Positions 46,509-56,521 of a stretch of DNA of 64,000 nt are shown piece by piece. Source of the DNA: Limnohabitans sp. 2KL-1. Lineage in GTDB: Bacteria > Pseudomonadota > Gammaproteobacteria > Burkholderiales > Burkholderiaceae_C. Made by a program: the position numbers and the translations under genes. The stretch spans positions 372,001 through 436,000 of the forward strand of contig NZ_NESL01000001.1 in the NCBI RefSeq assembly GCF_003063435.1, in the 5' to 3' direction. Under the pieces are notes generated by a model. It worked only from the letters and a program-made list of their open reading frames with translations, did no database searches and was not told where the DNA came from. The number at the start of each line of letters is the position of its first letter. The first letter of the stretch is position 1.

Positions 46509-48062
46509 ATGCAACTCAATCCCGCAGAAATTTCTGAACTGATCAAGAGCAAGATCGAAGGGCTGTCCGCCAGCGCCGATATCCGCAACCAGGGCACCGT
46601 GGTTTCCGTGACCGACGGTATCGTTCGTGTGCACGGTTTGTCTGATGTGATGCAGGGCGAAATGCTCGAATTCCCATCCACAGCCGATGGTGCAGCCACT
46701 TACGGTTTGGCACTAAACCTCGAGCGTGACTCGGTCGGTGCTGTGATCTTGGGTGAGTACGAGCACATCTCCGAAGGCGACACTGTCAAGTGCACAGGCC
46801 GCATTCTGGAAGTGCCCGTGGGCCCTGAGCTGATTGGCCGTGTGGTGAACGCTCTGGGTCAGCCCATTGACGGCAAAGGCCCGATCAATGCCAAGATGAC
46901 CGACGTGATCGAAAAAGTCGCTCCTGGCGTGATCGCACGTAAATCGGTTGACCAGCCGATGCAAACTGGCCTGAAGTCAATTGACTCCATGGTGCCCGTG
47001 GGCCGCGGTCAGCGCGAACTGATCATTGGCGACCGTCAGACCGGTAAAACCGCTGTCGCGATCGACGCCATCATCAACCAAAAAGGTCAGAACATGACCT
47101 GCGTTTACGTCGCGATTGGCCAAAAAGCCTCGTCGATCAAAAACGTGGTGCGCGCTCTGGAACAAGCTGGCGCGATGGAATACACCATTGTGGTGGCCGC
47201 TTCCGCCTCCGAATCTGCTGCCATGCAGTACGTGTCCGCCTACTCCGGCTGCACGATGGGCGAATACTTCCGTGACCGTGGCGAAGATGCTTTGATCGTT
47301 TATGACGATCTGTCCAAGCAAGCTGTGGCTTACCGTCAAGTGTCGTTGCTGTTGCGCCGCCCACCAGGCCGCGAAGCTTACCCTGGCGACGTGTTCTATC
47401 TCCACAGCCGTTTGCTCGAACGAGCTGCCCGCGTGAACGCCGACTACGTCGAAGCCTTCACCAAAGGCGCCGTCAAAGGCAAAACAGGTTCCTTGACTGC
47501 CTTGCCAATCATTGAAACCCAAGCCGGTGACGTGTCTGCCTTCGTGCCCACCAACGTGATTTCGATCACCGACGGTCAGATCTTCTTGGAAACCTCGTTG
47601 TTCAACGCAGGTATCCGCCCTGCGATCAACGCCGGTATCTCGGTGTCGCGCGTGGGTAGCTCGGCTCAGACCAAGATCATCAAAGGCCAGTCCGGTGGTA
47701 TCCGTACCGACTTGGCCCAGTACCGTGAATTGGCAGCTTTCGCCCAGTTCGCCTCCGATCTGGACGAGTCGACACGCAAGCAGCTGGACCGCGGTGCCCG
47801 CGTGACCGAATTGCTCAAGCAAGCCCAGTACAGCCCCCTGTCGATCAGCTTGATGGGTGCCAGCCTGTTCGCTGTGAACAAAGGCTTCATGGACGACATC
47901 GACGTCAAGAAAGTCCTGGCTTTCGAACACGGTCTGCACGCTTACCTCAAAGACAAGAGCGCAGCCCTGTTGGCCAAGATGGAAAGCTCACAAGCGCTGG
48001 ACAAGGAAGCCGAGGCTGAATTGAACGCTGCTGTGGCCGCTTTCAAGAAAAGCTTTGCTTAA
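46509..48062 (+). CDS. atpA: ATP synthase F1 subunit alpha
   Basis: 517 aa, non-catalytic nucleotide-binding subunit. P-loop GDRQTGKTA (about 170-178), [48 protein letters not shown], and [11 protein letters not shown] with the arginine finger. Full length. Confidence 0.97.
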   Translation: MQLNPAEISELIKSKIEGLSASADIRNQGTVVSVTDGIVRVHGLSDVMQGEMLEFPSTADGAATYGLALNLERDSVGAVILGEYEHISEGDTVKCTGRILEVPVGPELIGRVVNALGQPIDGKGPINAKMTDVIEKVAPGVIARKSVDQPMQTGLKSIDSMVPVGRGQRELIIGDRQTGKTAVAIDAIINQKGQNMTCVYVAIGQKASSIKNVVRALEQAGAMEYTIVVAASASESAAMQYVSAYSGCTMGEYFRDRGEDALIVYDDLSKQAVAYRQVSLLLRRPPGREAYPGDVFYLHSRLLERAARVNADYVEAFTKGAVKGKTGSLTALPIIETQAGDVSAFVPTNVISITDGQIFLETSLFNAGIRPAINAGISVSRVGSSAQTKIIKGQSGGIRTDLAQYRELAAFAQFASDLDESTRKQLDRGARVTELLKQAQYSPLSISLMGASLFAVNKGFMDDIDVKKVLAFEHGLHAYLKDKSAALLAKMESSQALDKEAEAELNAAVAAFKKSFA

Positions 48063-48089
48063 TTTCTACCTGATCAAAAGGAGCCGCTG

Positions 48090-50419
<2,330 letters not shown>

Positions 50420-50489
50420 AGCAACGCATCGGGGTGGCTGATCCAGTCTCCCCGTAGCCCGCTTGAACGCACCTTTTTAAGGAGTAATC

Positions 50490-50903
50490 ATGAACACCAT
50501 CCACGTTGATGTGGTCAGTGCCGAAGAGTCCATCTACTCGGGCGAAGCCCGGTTTGTGGCCTTGCCCGGCGAGTCTGGCGAACTGGGTATCTACCCACGC
50601 CACACCCCCCTGATCACCCGCATCAAAGCCGGGTCGGTTCGCATTGAGAAGGCTGACGGCGGCGAAGAATTCGTTTTCGTGGCCGGTGGCATTCTGGAAG
50701 TGCAGCCCGACTGCGTGACCGTGCTGTCTGACACCGCGATCCGCGGCAAAGACCTCGACGAAGAGAAGGCCAATGCGGCCAAGCAAGCAGCTGAAGAAGC
50801 CTTGCGCAACGCCAAAAGCGAAATCGATCTGGCCCGTGCGCAGTCTGAGTTGGCTGTTTTGGCTGCCCAGCTATCGGCATTGCGCAAATTTCGCAAGAAA
50901 TAA
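50490..50903 (+). CDS. atpC: ATP synthase F1 subunit epsilon
   Basis: 137 aa. N-terminal beta sandwich ([40 protein letters not shown]) and C-terminal helical arms that can inhibit the rotor. AAGGAG precedes the ATG. Last gene of the operon; a strong terminator follows. Confidence 0.96.
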   Translation: MNTIHVDVVSAEESIYSGEARFVALPGESGELGIYPRHTPLITRIKAGSVRIEKADGGEEFVFVAGGILEVQPDCVTVLSDTAIRGKDLDEEKANAAKQAAEEALRNAKSEIDLARAQSELAVLAAQLSALRKFRKK

Positions 50904-50946
50904 GCTGCAAATGACGTTGTTGAGGCCTTCTGGCATCAACAAAGTG

Positions 50947-50980
50947 AACCCGGTTCGCGAAGGTGAGCCGGGTTTTTTTT
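50947..50980 (+). terminator. Terminator of the atp operon
   Basis: AACCCGGTTC (50947-50956), loop GCGAAGGT, GAGCCGGGTT (50965-50974), in a run of eight T to 50980. Ten pairs with one T-G. Confidence 0.92.
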
Positions 50981-51064
50981 CTGGTCCGTATAACAGCGCA
51001 CAGGCCAGGACAAAGTAAAAACGGCAAAATGGTCAGTGACATTCAATAGCCACCATCAGGAAAC

Positions 51065-51514
51065 ATGAAACGTGCCAAATTGCATGCAGCTGTCGTCGGA
51101 GGAACCCCCGACGATGTTGAGCAAGCCTTTTACGAGGCATTGCAAAATGCTGACATCCAACAGTTGATGGCGTGTTGGGCCGAGGAGGACGATATCGTTT
51201 GCGTGCATCCGGGCGGCCCTCGAATGATCGGCGCGGGTGCGATACGTGCCGTTTTTGAAGGCATGTTCCAAAATGGCAGTGTGCAAGCCCATCCAGAGCG
51301 GATTCACAAAGTGCAATCCTTGGCCAGTGCTCTGCACCACTTGATCGAGCGAGTTGAGGTCATCACCCCCCAAGGGGCCCGTTTGGCTTACGTCATTGTG
51401 ACCAACGTTTATCACAAGACACCACAAGGCTGGCGCATGGTCTCGCATCACGCCAGTCCAGGCACGCCCAACGACCTGGATGACATGGGGTCCAAGCCTA
51501 CAGTGCTTCATTGA
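51065..51514 (+). CDS. NTF2/SnoaL-like (DUF4440) protein
   Basis: 149 aa cone-shaped NTF2-like fold: VEQAFYEALQNADIQQLMACWAEEDDIVCVHPGGPRMIGAGAIRAVFEGMF and YHKTPQGWRMVSHHAS. Members range from ketosteroid-isomerase-like enzymes to binding proteins; this subgroup (with VHPGG and HHAS) is uncharacterised. CAGGAAAC precedes the ATG. Followed after seven bases by a YheT-like hydrolase. Confidence 0.85.
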   Translation: MKRAKLHAAVVGGTPDDVEQAFYEALQNADIQQLMACWAEEDDIVCVHPGGPRMIGAGAIRAVFEGMFQNGSVQAHPERIHKVQSLASALHHLIERVEVITPQGARLAYVIVTNVYHKTPQGWRMVSHHASPGTPNDLDDMGSKPTVLH

Positions 51515-51521
51515 CCGGGTT

Positions 51522-52535
51522 ATGCAATATTGCGCACCTGCATGGCTGCCTGGGGGGCACGCTCAAACCATTTGGGCGGCACTGTATGCACGTCGTCGGC
51601 TAGGTGTATCGACGCCTTTTCAACGTGAGCGATGGACCACACCAGACGGAGATTTTGTGGATGTGGACAGGCAATTGGCCAGCCAAGTGGATCGCCCTTT
51701 GTTGGTTTTGTTTCATGGTCTGGAGGGCTCTTCGCAAAGCCACTATGCACAGGCCTTCGCTGACTGGGCTGTCATTCACGATGTGCACTTTGCCGTGCCG
51801 CATTTCCGAGGGTGCAGTGGTGAATTGAACCATGCGCCACGTGCAAACCACTCGGGGGATCACCAGGAAATTGACTGGTTACTGCAAAACTTGGCAGAAC
51901 AGCACCGAGCATCAGGCGGCAAAGGCTTGGTGGCCACGGGAATTTCTTTAGGTGGCAATGCCCTGATGCGCTGGGCTGCAGAGCGCGGTGACAGCGCGGC
52001 TCACAGCGCAGATGCCGTCGCGTCGATTTGCTCTCCACTGGACTTGATGCAAAGCGGTCAGGCCATTGGCCAAGGCTTTAATCGGCAGGTTTACACGCGC
52101 ATGTTTTTGCGCACCATGAAACGCAAGGCGTTAGCCAAGTTGGCGCAGTACCCTGGGTTGTTTGACCGACAAGCCTTGTTGGCAGCGCGTGATTTGTATG
52201 AATTTGACAATGTGTTCACTGCGCCACTGCACGGCTTTGAAAGTACAGAGGATTACTGGACGAGGGCGTCGGCCAAACCCTTGATGAGCGAGATACGCAT
52301 ACCCGCTTTGGCTGTGAATGCACTCAATGATCCTTTTATACCGGCCAGCAGCCTTCCACAAAAAGCGGATATCTCCGCCATGGTGACATTGTGGCAACCA
52401 GCCCACGGAGGTCATGTTGGGTTTCCGGAGGGAAGCTGGCCCGGTCATGTGTGTGGTCTACCCGAAAGGGTCGGCCGCTGGTTGCTTACTGCAGCTGGCC
52501 TGAGTTTGAAAAAAACGGAGAAATCTGATGGATGA
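51522..52535 (+). CDS. YheT-like alpha/beta hydrolase
   Basis: 337 aa. AWLPGGHAQTIWAAL start, DGDFVDVD, LVLFHGLEGSSQSHYAQAFADWA, VPHFRGCSGELNHAPRANHSGDHQEIDWLL, nucleophile Ser in ATGISLGGNALMRWA, and His in AHGGHVGF: the full YheT/Abhd1 set. Carboxylesterase-type activity likely; physiological substrate unknown. Overlaps the next gene by eight bases. Confidence 0.88.
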   Translation: MQYCAPAWLPGGHAQTIWAALYARRRLGVSTPFQRERWTTPDGDFVDVDRQLASQVDRPLLVLFHGLEGSSQSHYAQAFADWAVIHDVHFAVPHFRGCSGELNHAPRANHSGDHQEIDWLLQNLAEQHRASGGKGLVATGISLGGNALMRWAAERGDSAAHSADAVASICSPLDLMQSGQAIGQGFNRQVYTRMFLRTMKRKALAKLAQYPGLFDRQALLAARDLYEFDNVFTAPLHGFESTEDYWTRASAKPLMSEIRIPALAVNALNDPFIPASSLPQKADISAMVTLWQPAHGGHVGFPEGSWPGHVCGLPERVGRWLLTAAGLSLKKTEKSDG

Positions 52536-53091
52536 CCTTGTTCGTCAAGCGATGGCGAAATGGCCGCATGTACCCGATTGTTATGGCTGGCTGGGCTTGG
52601 GCAATCGCGGCCAGTGGTACATGCGCGATGACGGCGTTCAGAGCTTGGGGCTTTTTCAGAGTCAGAATTCAGGTGTGAAAGGTTCTGTCCTGAGGCATGA
52701 AAAACTCATCGAGTTCATTCACCGCAATTACGCGGCAGATCATCAAGGGCAGTGGTACTTCCAGAATGGACCACAGCGGGTGTATGTGGAGCTGGAGTCA
52801 ACCCCTTACATTTGGCGGCTCGACGCTGCCTTTGTGCCTGTTGCGCAAACAGGTCATGCGTCGCAAGTGCTGACGTGTTTGATGGATGAAAATGGGTGCG
52901 TTTATCTCAATACGAAGATGGGCTTCGGACTTGTACACACCTTGGATGTGGGCTGTGTGGCTGAGGCACTGGAACAATCTCTGTGGCCCATAGAAGACTG
53001 TTTTGCAAAAGATTTACCTCGTCGTTTCGGCTACGTGATCAGTCCACAACAGGGCATGCAAGAAGATCCAGGCGTAAAAAAACCGACCTGA
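52528..53091 (+). CDS. Conserved hypothetical protein (betaproteobacterial DUF, possibly DUF2946-neighbour/DUF2944 type)
   Basis: 187 aa, no membrane segment. Starts MDDLVRQAMAKWPHVPDCYGWL, then GNRGQWYMRDDGVQSLG, LIEFIHRNYAADHQGQWYFQNGPQRVYVELE and a Trp/Tyr-rich core (YIWRLD). I recall this layout as a DUF restricted to Betaproteobacteria, but the exact DUF number is uncertain. Overlaps the YheT-like gene by eight bases, so they are co-translated. Its TGA lies within the stem of the following terminator. Confidence 0.75.
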   Translation: MDDLVRQAMAKWPHVPDCYGWLGLGNRGQWYMRDDGVQSLGLFQSQNSGVKGSVLRHEKLIEFIHRNYAADHQGQWYFQNGPQRVYVELESTPYIWRLDAAFVPVAQTGHASQVLTCLMDENGCVYLNTKMGFGLVHTLDVGCVAEALEQSLWPIEDCFAKDLPRRFGYVISPQQGMQEDPGVKKPT

Positions 53092-53108
53092 TAGGAGGTC
53101 GGTTTTTT
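53076..53108. terminator. Bidirectional terminator
   Basis: A run, ACCGACCT (53082-53089), loop GATAGG, AGGTCGGT (53096-53103), T run. Serves the hypothetical gene on plus, whose stop codon is inside it, and the cytochrome gene on minus. Confidence 0.88.
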
Positions 53109-53120
53109 GATGCCGACGGT

Positions 53121-53648
53121 TTATTTTTTCTCGGCTTCAGCGGCGGCTGGTGCTTTGGGTTCATCAAACTTGGCACCCGCATTGTTGGCCATGTAAACCA
53201 CAGCGCGCGCAATTTCAATATCATTGAAATCGCCGCCGCCCTGAGCACCCATAGCGCCTTTGCCTTTGAGTGCCGAAGTGGACAACACCTCCAGGCCCTG
53301 CTTGATCCGAGCACTCCATGCGGCGGTATCGGAAAACTTGGGAGCGCCAGCTGCACCCGCTGCGTGACAAGCTGCGCATTGCGCCTTGTAAACCTCTTCA
53401 CCCGCTTTCAAAGGACGATTGGCATCGCGGATTTCGACCATGCCTACTTTCTGAATGCGCTGAGCTGTGGATTTTTCGGTATCGACAGCGCCCGCAGCAG
53501 GTTTGTTGGCTGAAGTGACATAAAACACCAAGCCAATGATGATGAACACAGGAATGATGAAAGAGGCCAAACTCAGCAAAAGCATTTGCTTGGGGGTTTT
53601 GACGGGGCCTGTGTGGGCTTCGTGTTGATCGTGGCTGTTGTCGCTCAT
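53121..53648 (-). CDS. Membrane-anchored cytochrome c5-type protein
   Basis: 175 aa. N-terminal membrane helix (about 22-45: MLLLSLASFIIPVFIIIGLVFYV), then a class I cytochrome domain: YKAQCAACHAAG heme motif with C-A-A-C-H, and KGAMGAQGGGDFNDIEIARAVVYM carrying the Met ligand. Ala/Glu/Lys-rich tail. Periplasmic electron carrier, likely feeding a terminal oxidase. Confidence 0.9.
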   Translation of the reverse strand: MSDNSHDQHEAHTGPVKTPKQMLLLSLASFIIPVFIIIGLVFYVTSANKPAAGAVDTEKSTAQRIQKVGMVEIRDANRPLKAGEEVYKAQCAACHAAGAAGAPKFSDTAAWSARIKQGLEVLSTSALKGKGAMGAQGGGDFNDIEIARAVVYMANNAGAKFDEPKAPAAAEAEKK

Positions 53649-53792
53649 GAAATCCTCTGTAGGGGCGTGGCCGCAAGGGCTGGTGTGTTGATCGAAATCA
53701 GCCTTTGATTATAGCGGCCCACCCTTCGGATAGCTTTCAAGCAGAGCTTGTGGGCGCGAAGCCGTGAGATAATCAAGACCGCTAATTGCCAT

Positions 53793-53868
53793 GCGGCTGT
53801 AGCTCAGTGGATAGAGTATTGGCCTCCGAAGCCAAGGGTCGTGGGTTCGATCCCCGCCAGCCGCACCA
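53793..53868 (+). tRNA. tRNA-Arg (anticodon CCG)
   Basis: 76 bases with encoded CCA. Acceptor GCGGCTG/CAGCCGC, D-arm GCTC/GAGT, anticodon stem TTGGC/GCCAA around CTCCGAA (CCG at 53826-53828, reading CGG), T-arm GTGGG-TTCGATC-CCCGC. All stems pair. Single gene; no integrated element starts at its 3' end as far as can be seen. Confidence 0.97.
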
Positions 53869-53871
53869 AAT

Positions 53872-54603
53872 TCAAACTCCCCAGATGATGGACGCCATCC
53901 AGGCGTGAGTTGTGTTGAGCATTGTCTTGGCCATTGCCCATGCGTCAGGATGGGTCAAAGCCCATCCCATGGCAGCGCAAATGGCGACCGTGGACAGGGG
54001 CAAAAAAACTTGCCAGCCGAATTTTTTGGAAGATGTCCTGCTGTTCGTTGCAGTGGTGACCGTCTCAGGCAACTCTGTTTGCAGTTCGGCACTGGGGGTG
54101 GCCAATCCCAAAGCAACCGGTTGTATGGGCAGGGCCTGTGACAGATGAACACCTGTCAAGGCGTCAAGCGACATCTCGTGGCGCTGCACAAAACTGGAGG
54201 CGCCGGGGCGCGGCAAGTGAACCACATTGGTACCTGATGGCGGCGCGTGATGACGCGCAGTCAGGCCGTTCCATTCGGTATTGAGCAAACGGGCGATGCG
54301 GCGCGCGGTTTGTTCGCGCAAGATGTCCGAATAAAAAAGTTCACCTTGGCCGGTTTCAATTTCGTACAACTGTGCCAAGGAAATACATGCTTGTGTGGCG
54401 AGCAACGAAGGATCAATGCCTTTGTCCAGGCGCAGTTGACGCAAGGCACCACCTTGGGGGTCTGAAGACGGCGTACTGCCGTGGCCCAAGTGCGCCATGG
54501 CACTGCGGTTAGAAGACATCAATGATTTGCGATGTCCAGGCTGCAGTTGTGATCGTTGCAGCGAAAAGGACTTCACCAAAACGGATGTGCTCAAATTCTG
54601 CAT
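53872..54603 (-). CDS. Helix-turn-helix protein with C-terminal membrane segment
   Basis: 243 aa from ATG 54603 (ATG 54519 is another option). Cro/RodZ-like HTH in the first half (GGALRQLRLDKGIDPSLLATQACISLAQLYEIETGQGEL), a linker, then one membrane helix (VFLPLSTVAICAAMGWALTH) near the C-terminus. The HTH-linker-membrane order recalls RodZ, but the periplasmic part is only about 25 residues. Last gene of the secretion operon, overlapping its regulator neighbour by 13 bases. Perhaps a membrane-bound regulator; function not established. Confidence 0.65.
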   Translation of the reverse strand: MQNLSTSVLVKSFSLQRSQLQPGHRKSLMSSNRSAMAHLGHGSTPSSDPQGGALRQLRLDKGIDPSLLATQACISLAQLYEIETGQGELFYSDILREQTARRIARLLNTEWNGLTARHHAPPSGTNVVHLPRPGASSFVQRHEMSLDALTGVHLSQALPIQPVALGLATPSAELQTELPETVTTATNSRTSSKKFGWQVFLPLSTVAICAAMGWALTHPDAWAMAKTMLNTTHAWMASIIWGV

Positions 54604-55283
54604 GATGCGATGACACCGGTCAGATACGCATGAAACCAGACCGAAGACAAAGGTCCGGGAACCAGTTGGATGGAAGATGCACTCCCAATGGGCATGCATG
54701 ACGCCAGGCCCTTTTCTTCGGTCACCAAAACAACGGAAAGTGGAGAGTGCCCACGTTTATTGAAGTTCTCCAAGGCTTGAAATGTTTTTTCCTGATGCGT
54801 GCGAGGCATCGACATCTCCACCACGATCATGTCAGGTCGGTTGCTGGAGAGATCGAGCAAAGCTTCTGTGACAGAGTCGAAAAAAGTGACATCAATGGCC
54901 AGGTTCCATTGGCTGAAGTCTTTGCGAAAACCATCAATCCAGCCTGGTCGTTCGATCACCACGGTGACTCTGGGTTTGCTCGTAGTTTTGTTTTGGCGAC
55001 TCACCGAGTGGCGTGAGACGTTTTGATAATCGACGATCGAGTCCAGCGAAATCCGGCGGTGGCCGCCACGCGTTTTCCAGCCTTTGAGTTCGCCTTGGTC
55101 AACCAGTGTTTGCACCAGCGTTGTGGATAAGCCCAGCATTCTTGCGGCTTCTGCCGTACTGAGAAATTGCGGTTGCACAACTTCGGTCTTGCGCTTGTTA
55201 AGCATCCGCGATTCCGATTCAGGCAAGATGCCTGGTAAAACGGTACGACCCTCGTCGATCATGAAAATTTGTTCATCACTCAT
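54591..55283 (-). CDS. Excisionase-type HTH fused to a receiver-like domain
   Basis: 230 aa. Residues about 38-88 form a MerR/excisionase winged HTH (FLSTAEAARMLGLSTTLVQTLVDQGELKGWKTRGGHRRISLDSI). From about 104 a receiver-like fold follows (RVTVVIERPG..., RPDMIVVEMSMP, SVVLVTEE). The position of the phospho-acceptor Asp is Glu156 (VVE instead of VVD), which would mimic a permanently active state. GGAG lies six bases before the ATG. Follows the HlyD gene by 26 bases, so it probably regulates or reports on the secretion operon. Confidence 0.75.
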   Translation of the reverse strand: MSDEQIFMIDEGRTVLPGILPESESRMLNKRKTEVVQPQFLSTAEAARMLGLSTTLVQTLVDQGELKGWKTRGGHRRISLDSIVDYQNVSRHSVSRQNKTTSKPRVTVVIERPGWIDGFRKDFSQWNLAIDVTFFDSVTEALLDLSSNRPDMIVVEMSMPRTHQEKTFQALENFNKRGHSPLSVVLVTEEKGLASCMPIGSASSIQLVPGPLSSVWFHAYLTGVIASCRI

Positions 55284-55309
55284 GAGTGGCTCCTGAAAAA
55301 GTGGTGGGT

Positions 55310-56521
55310 TCAGCGTTCACGCAAGGCTTGTGTGACGTTTTGAAGTGGTCTGAAGATGTATTCGAGAACGGTTTTGTAGCCGGTCCGGATTTCAACGGAG
55401 GCGGTCATGCCGGGAGACGGCGTCAATCGAAGACCATTGCGCAAACCTGTGGTTTGCTTGACTCGAACGATGATCCGGTAAAGGCCCTCCTCGAGTTCGA
55501 CCGGGTAGCCTGGTCGGCGTTGCTTCTCGTCACGCAAGGTGTCTGGGCTGACGTGTTCCAGCACGCCATCGAGGCCACCGTATTTGTTGAAGTCGTACGC
55601 GGTCAGTTTGACAACTGCGGCCTGACCGATCTTGAGAAAGGCAACCTCAGAAGGTTTGACATAGGCCTCCACCAGCATTTCATCCTCAGTTGGAACGATC
55701 TCCAAAATGGGTTGACCGGCTTGCACCACACCACCAACCGTGGTGATCTGAACGTTCTTGACCACCCCTTTCATCGGCGACTTGATGGTGGTTCGTAAAT
55801 AAGCGTCTTCACGCGCAGACGCGCTTTCTTTGGTTTGTGACAACTCGGATGAAACGCGTACCAGTTCATTGTTGGCATCTGTGAGGTAGCGGTTTTGCCG
55901 TTCGGCGCGCTGACCCAGCAATTCCGACTTCTGGCGATTCAGTCGCAAAAGTTCCACTTCGGACATGACACCCTGGCGCACCAAGGGCTCGGTGATGGTC
56001 AACTCGCGGCTGACCGCATGCAAAGAACCATCAATGGCCCGCAATGATTCCGACAACGCGCGCTTGCGAGCGTTGAAGGCCTGAAGCTCCTGCTTCATCA
56101 GAGCGGGCTGAGAATTGAGTTCGGGCGGGAATACGAGGGCGGTGCTGTAAGCCTCTGCCTTCAGGCGTGCAGCCAAGGCAGACAAGGCCAGGTATTTTTC
56201 GTTGGCTTCGCGGTAAACCGCGCCTGATCGTGCATCGTCAATGCGCAAAAGAACCTGGTCTTTCTCAACCACGCTGCCTTCGCGCACCATCAGTTCACTC
56301 AAGACACCAGAGTCCAGGCTCTGGATGACTTGCTCACGGCTGGTTGGAATCACCTTGCCTTGGCCGCGTGTGATCTCATCAAGTTCAAACCAGGACGCCC
56401 ACCCCAATGCCAGCAACAAGGTCAACCCGGTGGCCCAAACGAGACTCTTGCTGGCTTGGCGTTCATCATCTTCGACCGTTGTGATGCCAAAACTGGCTTT
56501 CTTAGACCTGAAGAGTTTCAT
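55310..56521 (-). CDS. HlyD-family type I secretion periplasmic adaptor
   Basis: 403 aa. One N-terminal membrane helix (about 29-47), then a biotinyl-lipoyl half, a long coiled coil and the HlyD barrel: GQGKVIPTSREQVIQSLDSGVLSELMVREGSVV, IKSPMKGVVKNVQITTVGGVVQAGQPILEIVP, and VKLTAYDFNKYGGLDGVLEHVSPD. LapC/PrtE type. Its ATG overlaps the ABC gene stop by four bases (ATGA). Bridges the inner-membrane ABC pump to the TolC-like channel. Confidence 0.92.
   Translation of the reverse strand: MKLFRSKKASFGITTVEDDERQASKSLVWATGLTLLLALGWASWFELDEITRGQGKVIPTSREQVIQSLDSGVLSELMVREGSVVEKDQVLLRIDDARSGAVYREANEKYLALSALAARLKAEAYSTALVFPPELNSQPALMKQELQAFNARKRALSESLRAIDGSLHAVSRELTITEPLVRQGVMSEVELLRLNRQKSELLGQRAERQNRYLTDANNELVRVSSELSQTKESASAREDAYLRTTIKSPMKGVVKNVQITTVGGVVQAGQPILEIVPTEDEMLVEAYVKPSEVAFLKIGQAAVVKLTAYDFNKYGGLDGVLEHVSPDTLRDEKQRRPGYPVELEEGLYRIIVRVKQTTGLRNGLRLTPSPGMTASVEIRTGYKTVLEYIFRPLQNVTQALRER

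Noticed and set aside
53869..54000. Integrated element at the 3' end of tRNA-Arg
   Set aside because: No integrase nearby and no repeat of the tRNA 3' end found further right in the window.
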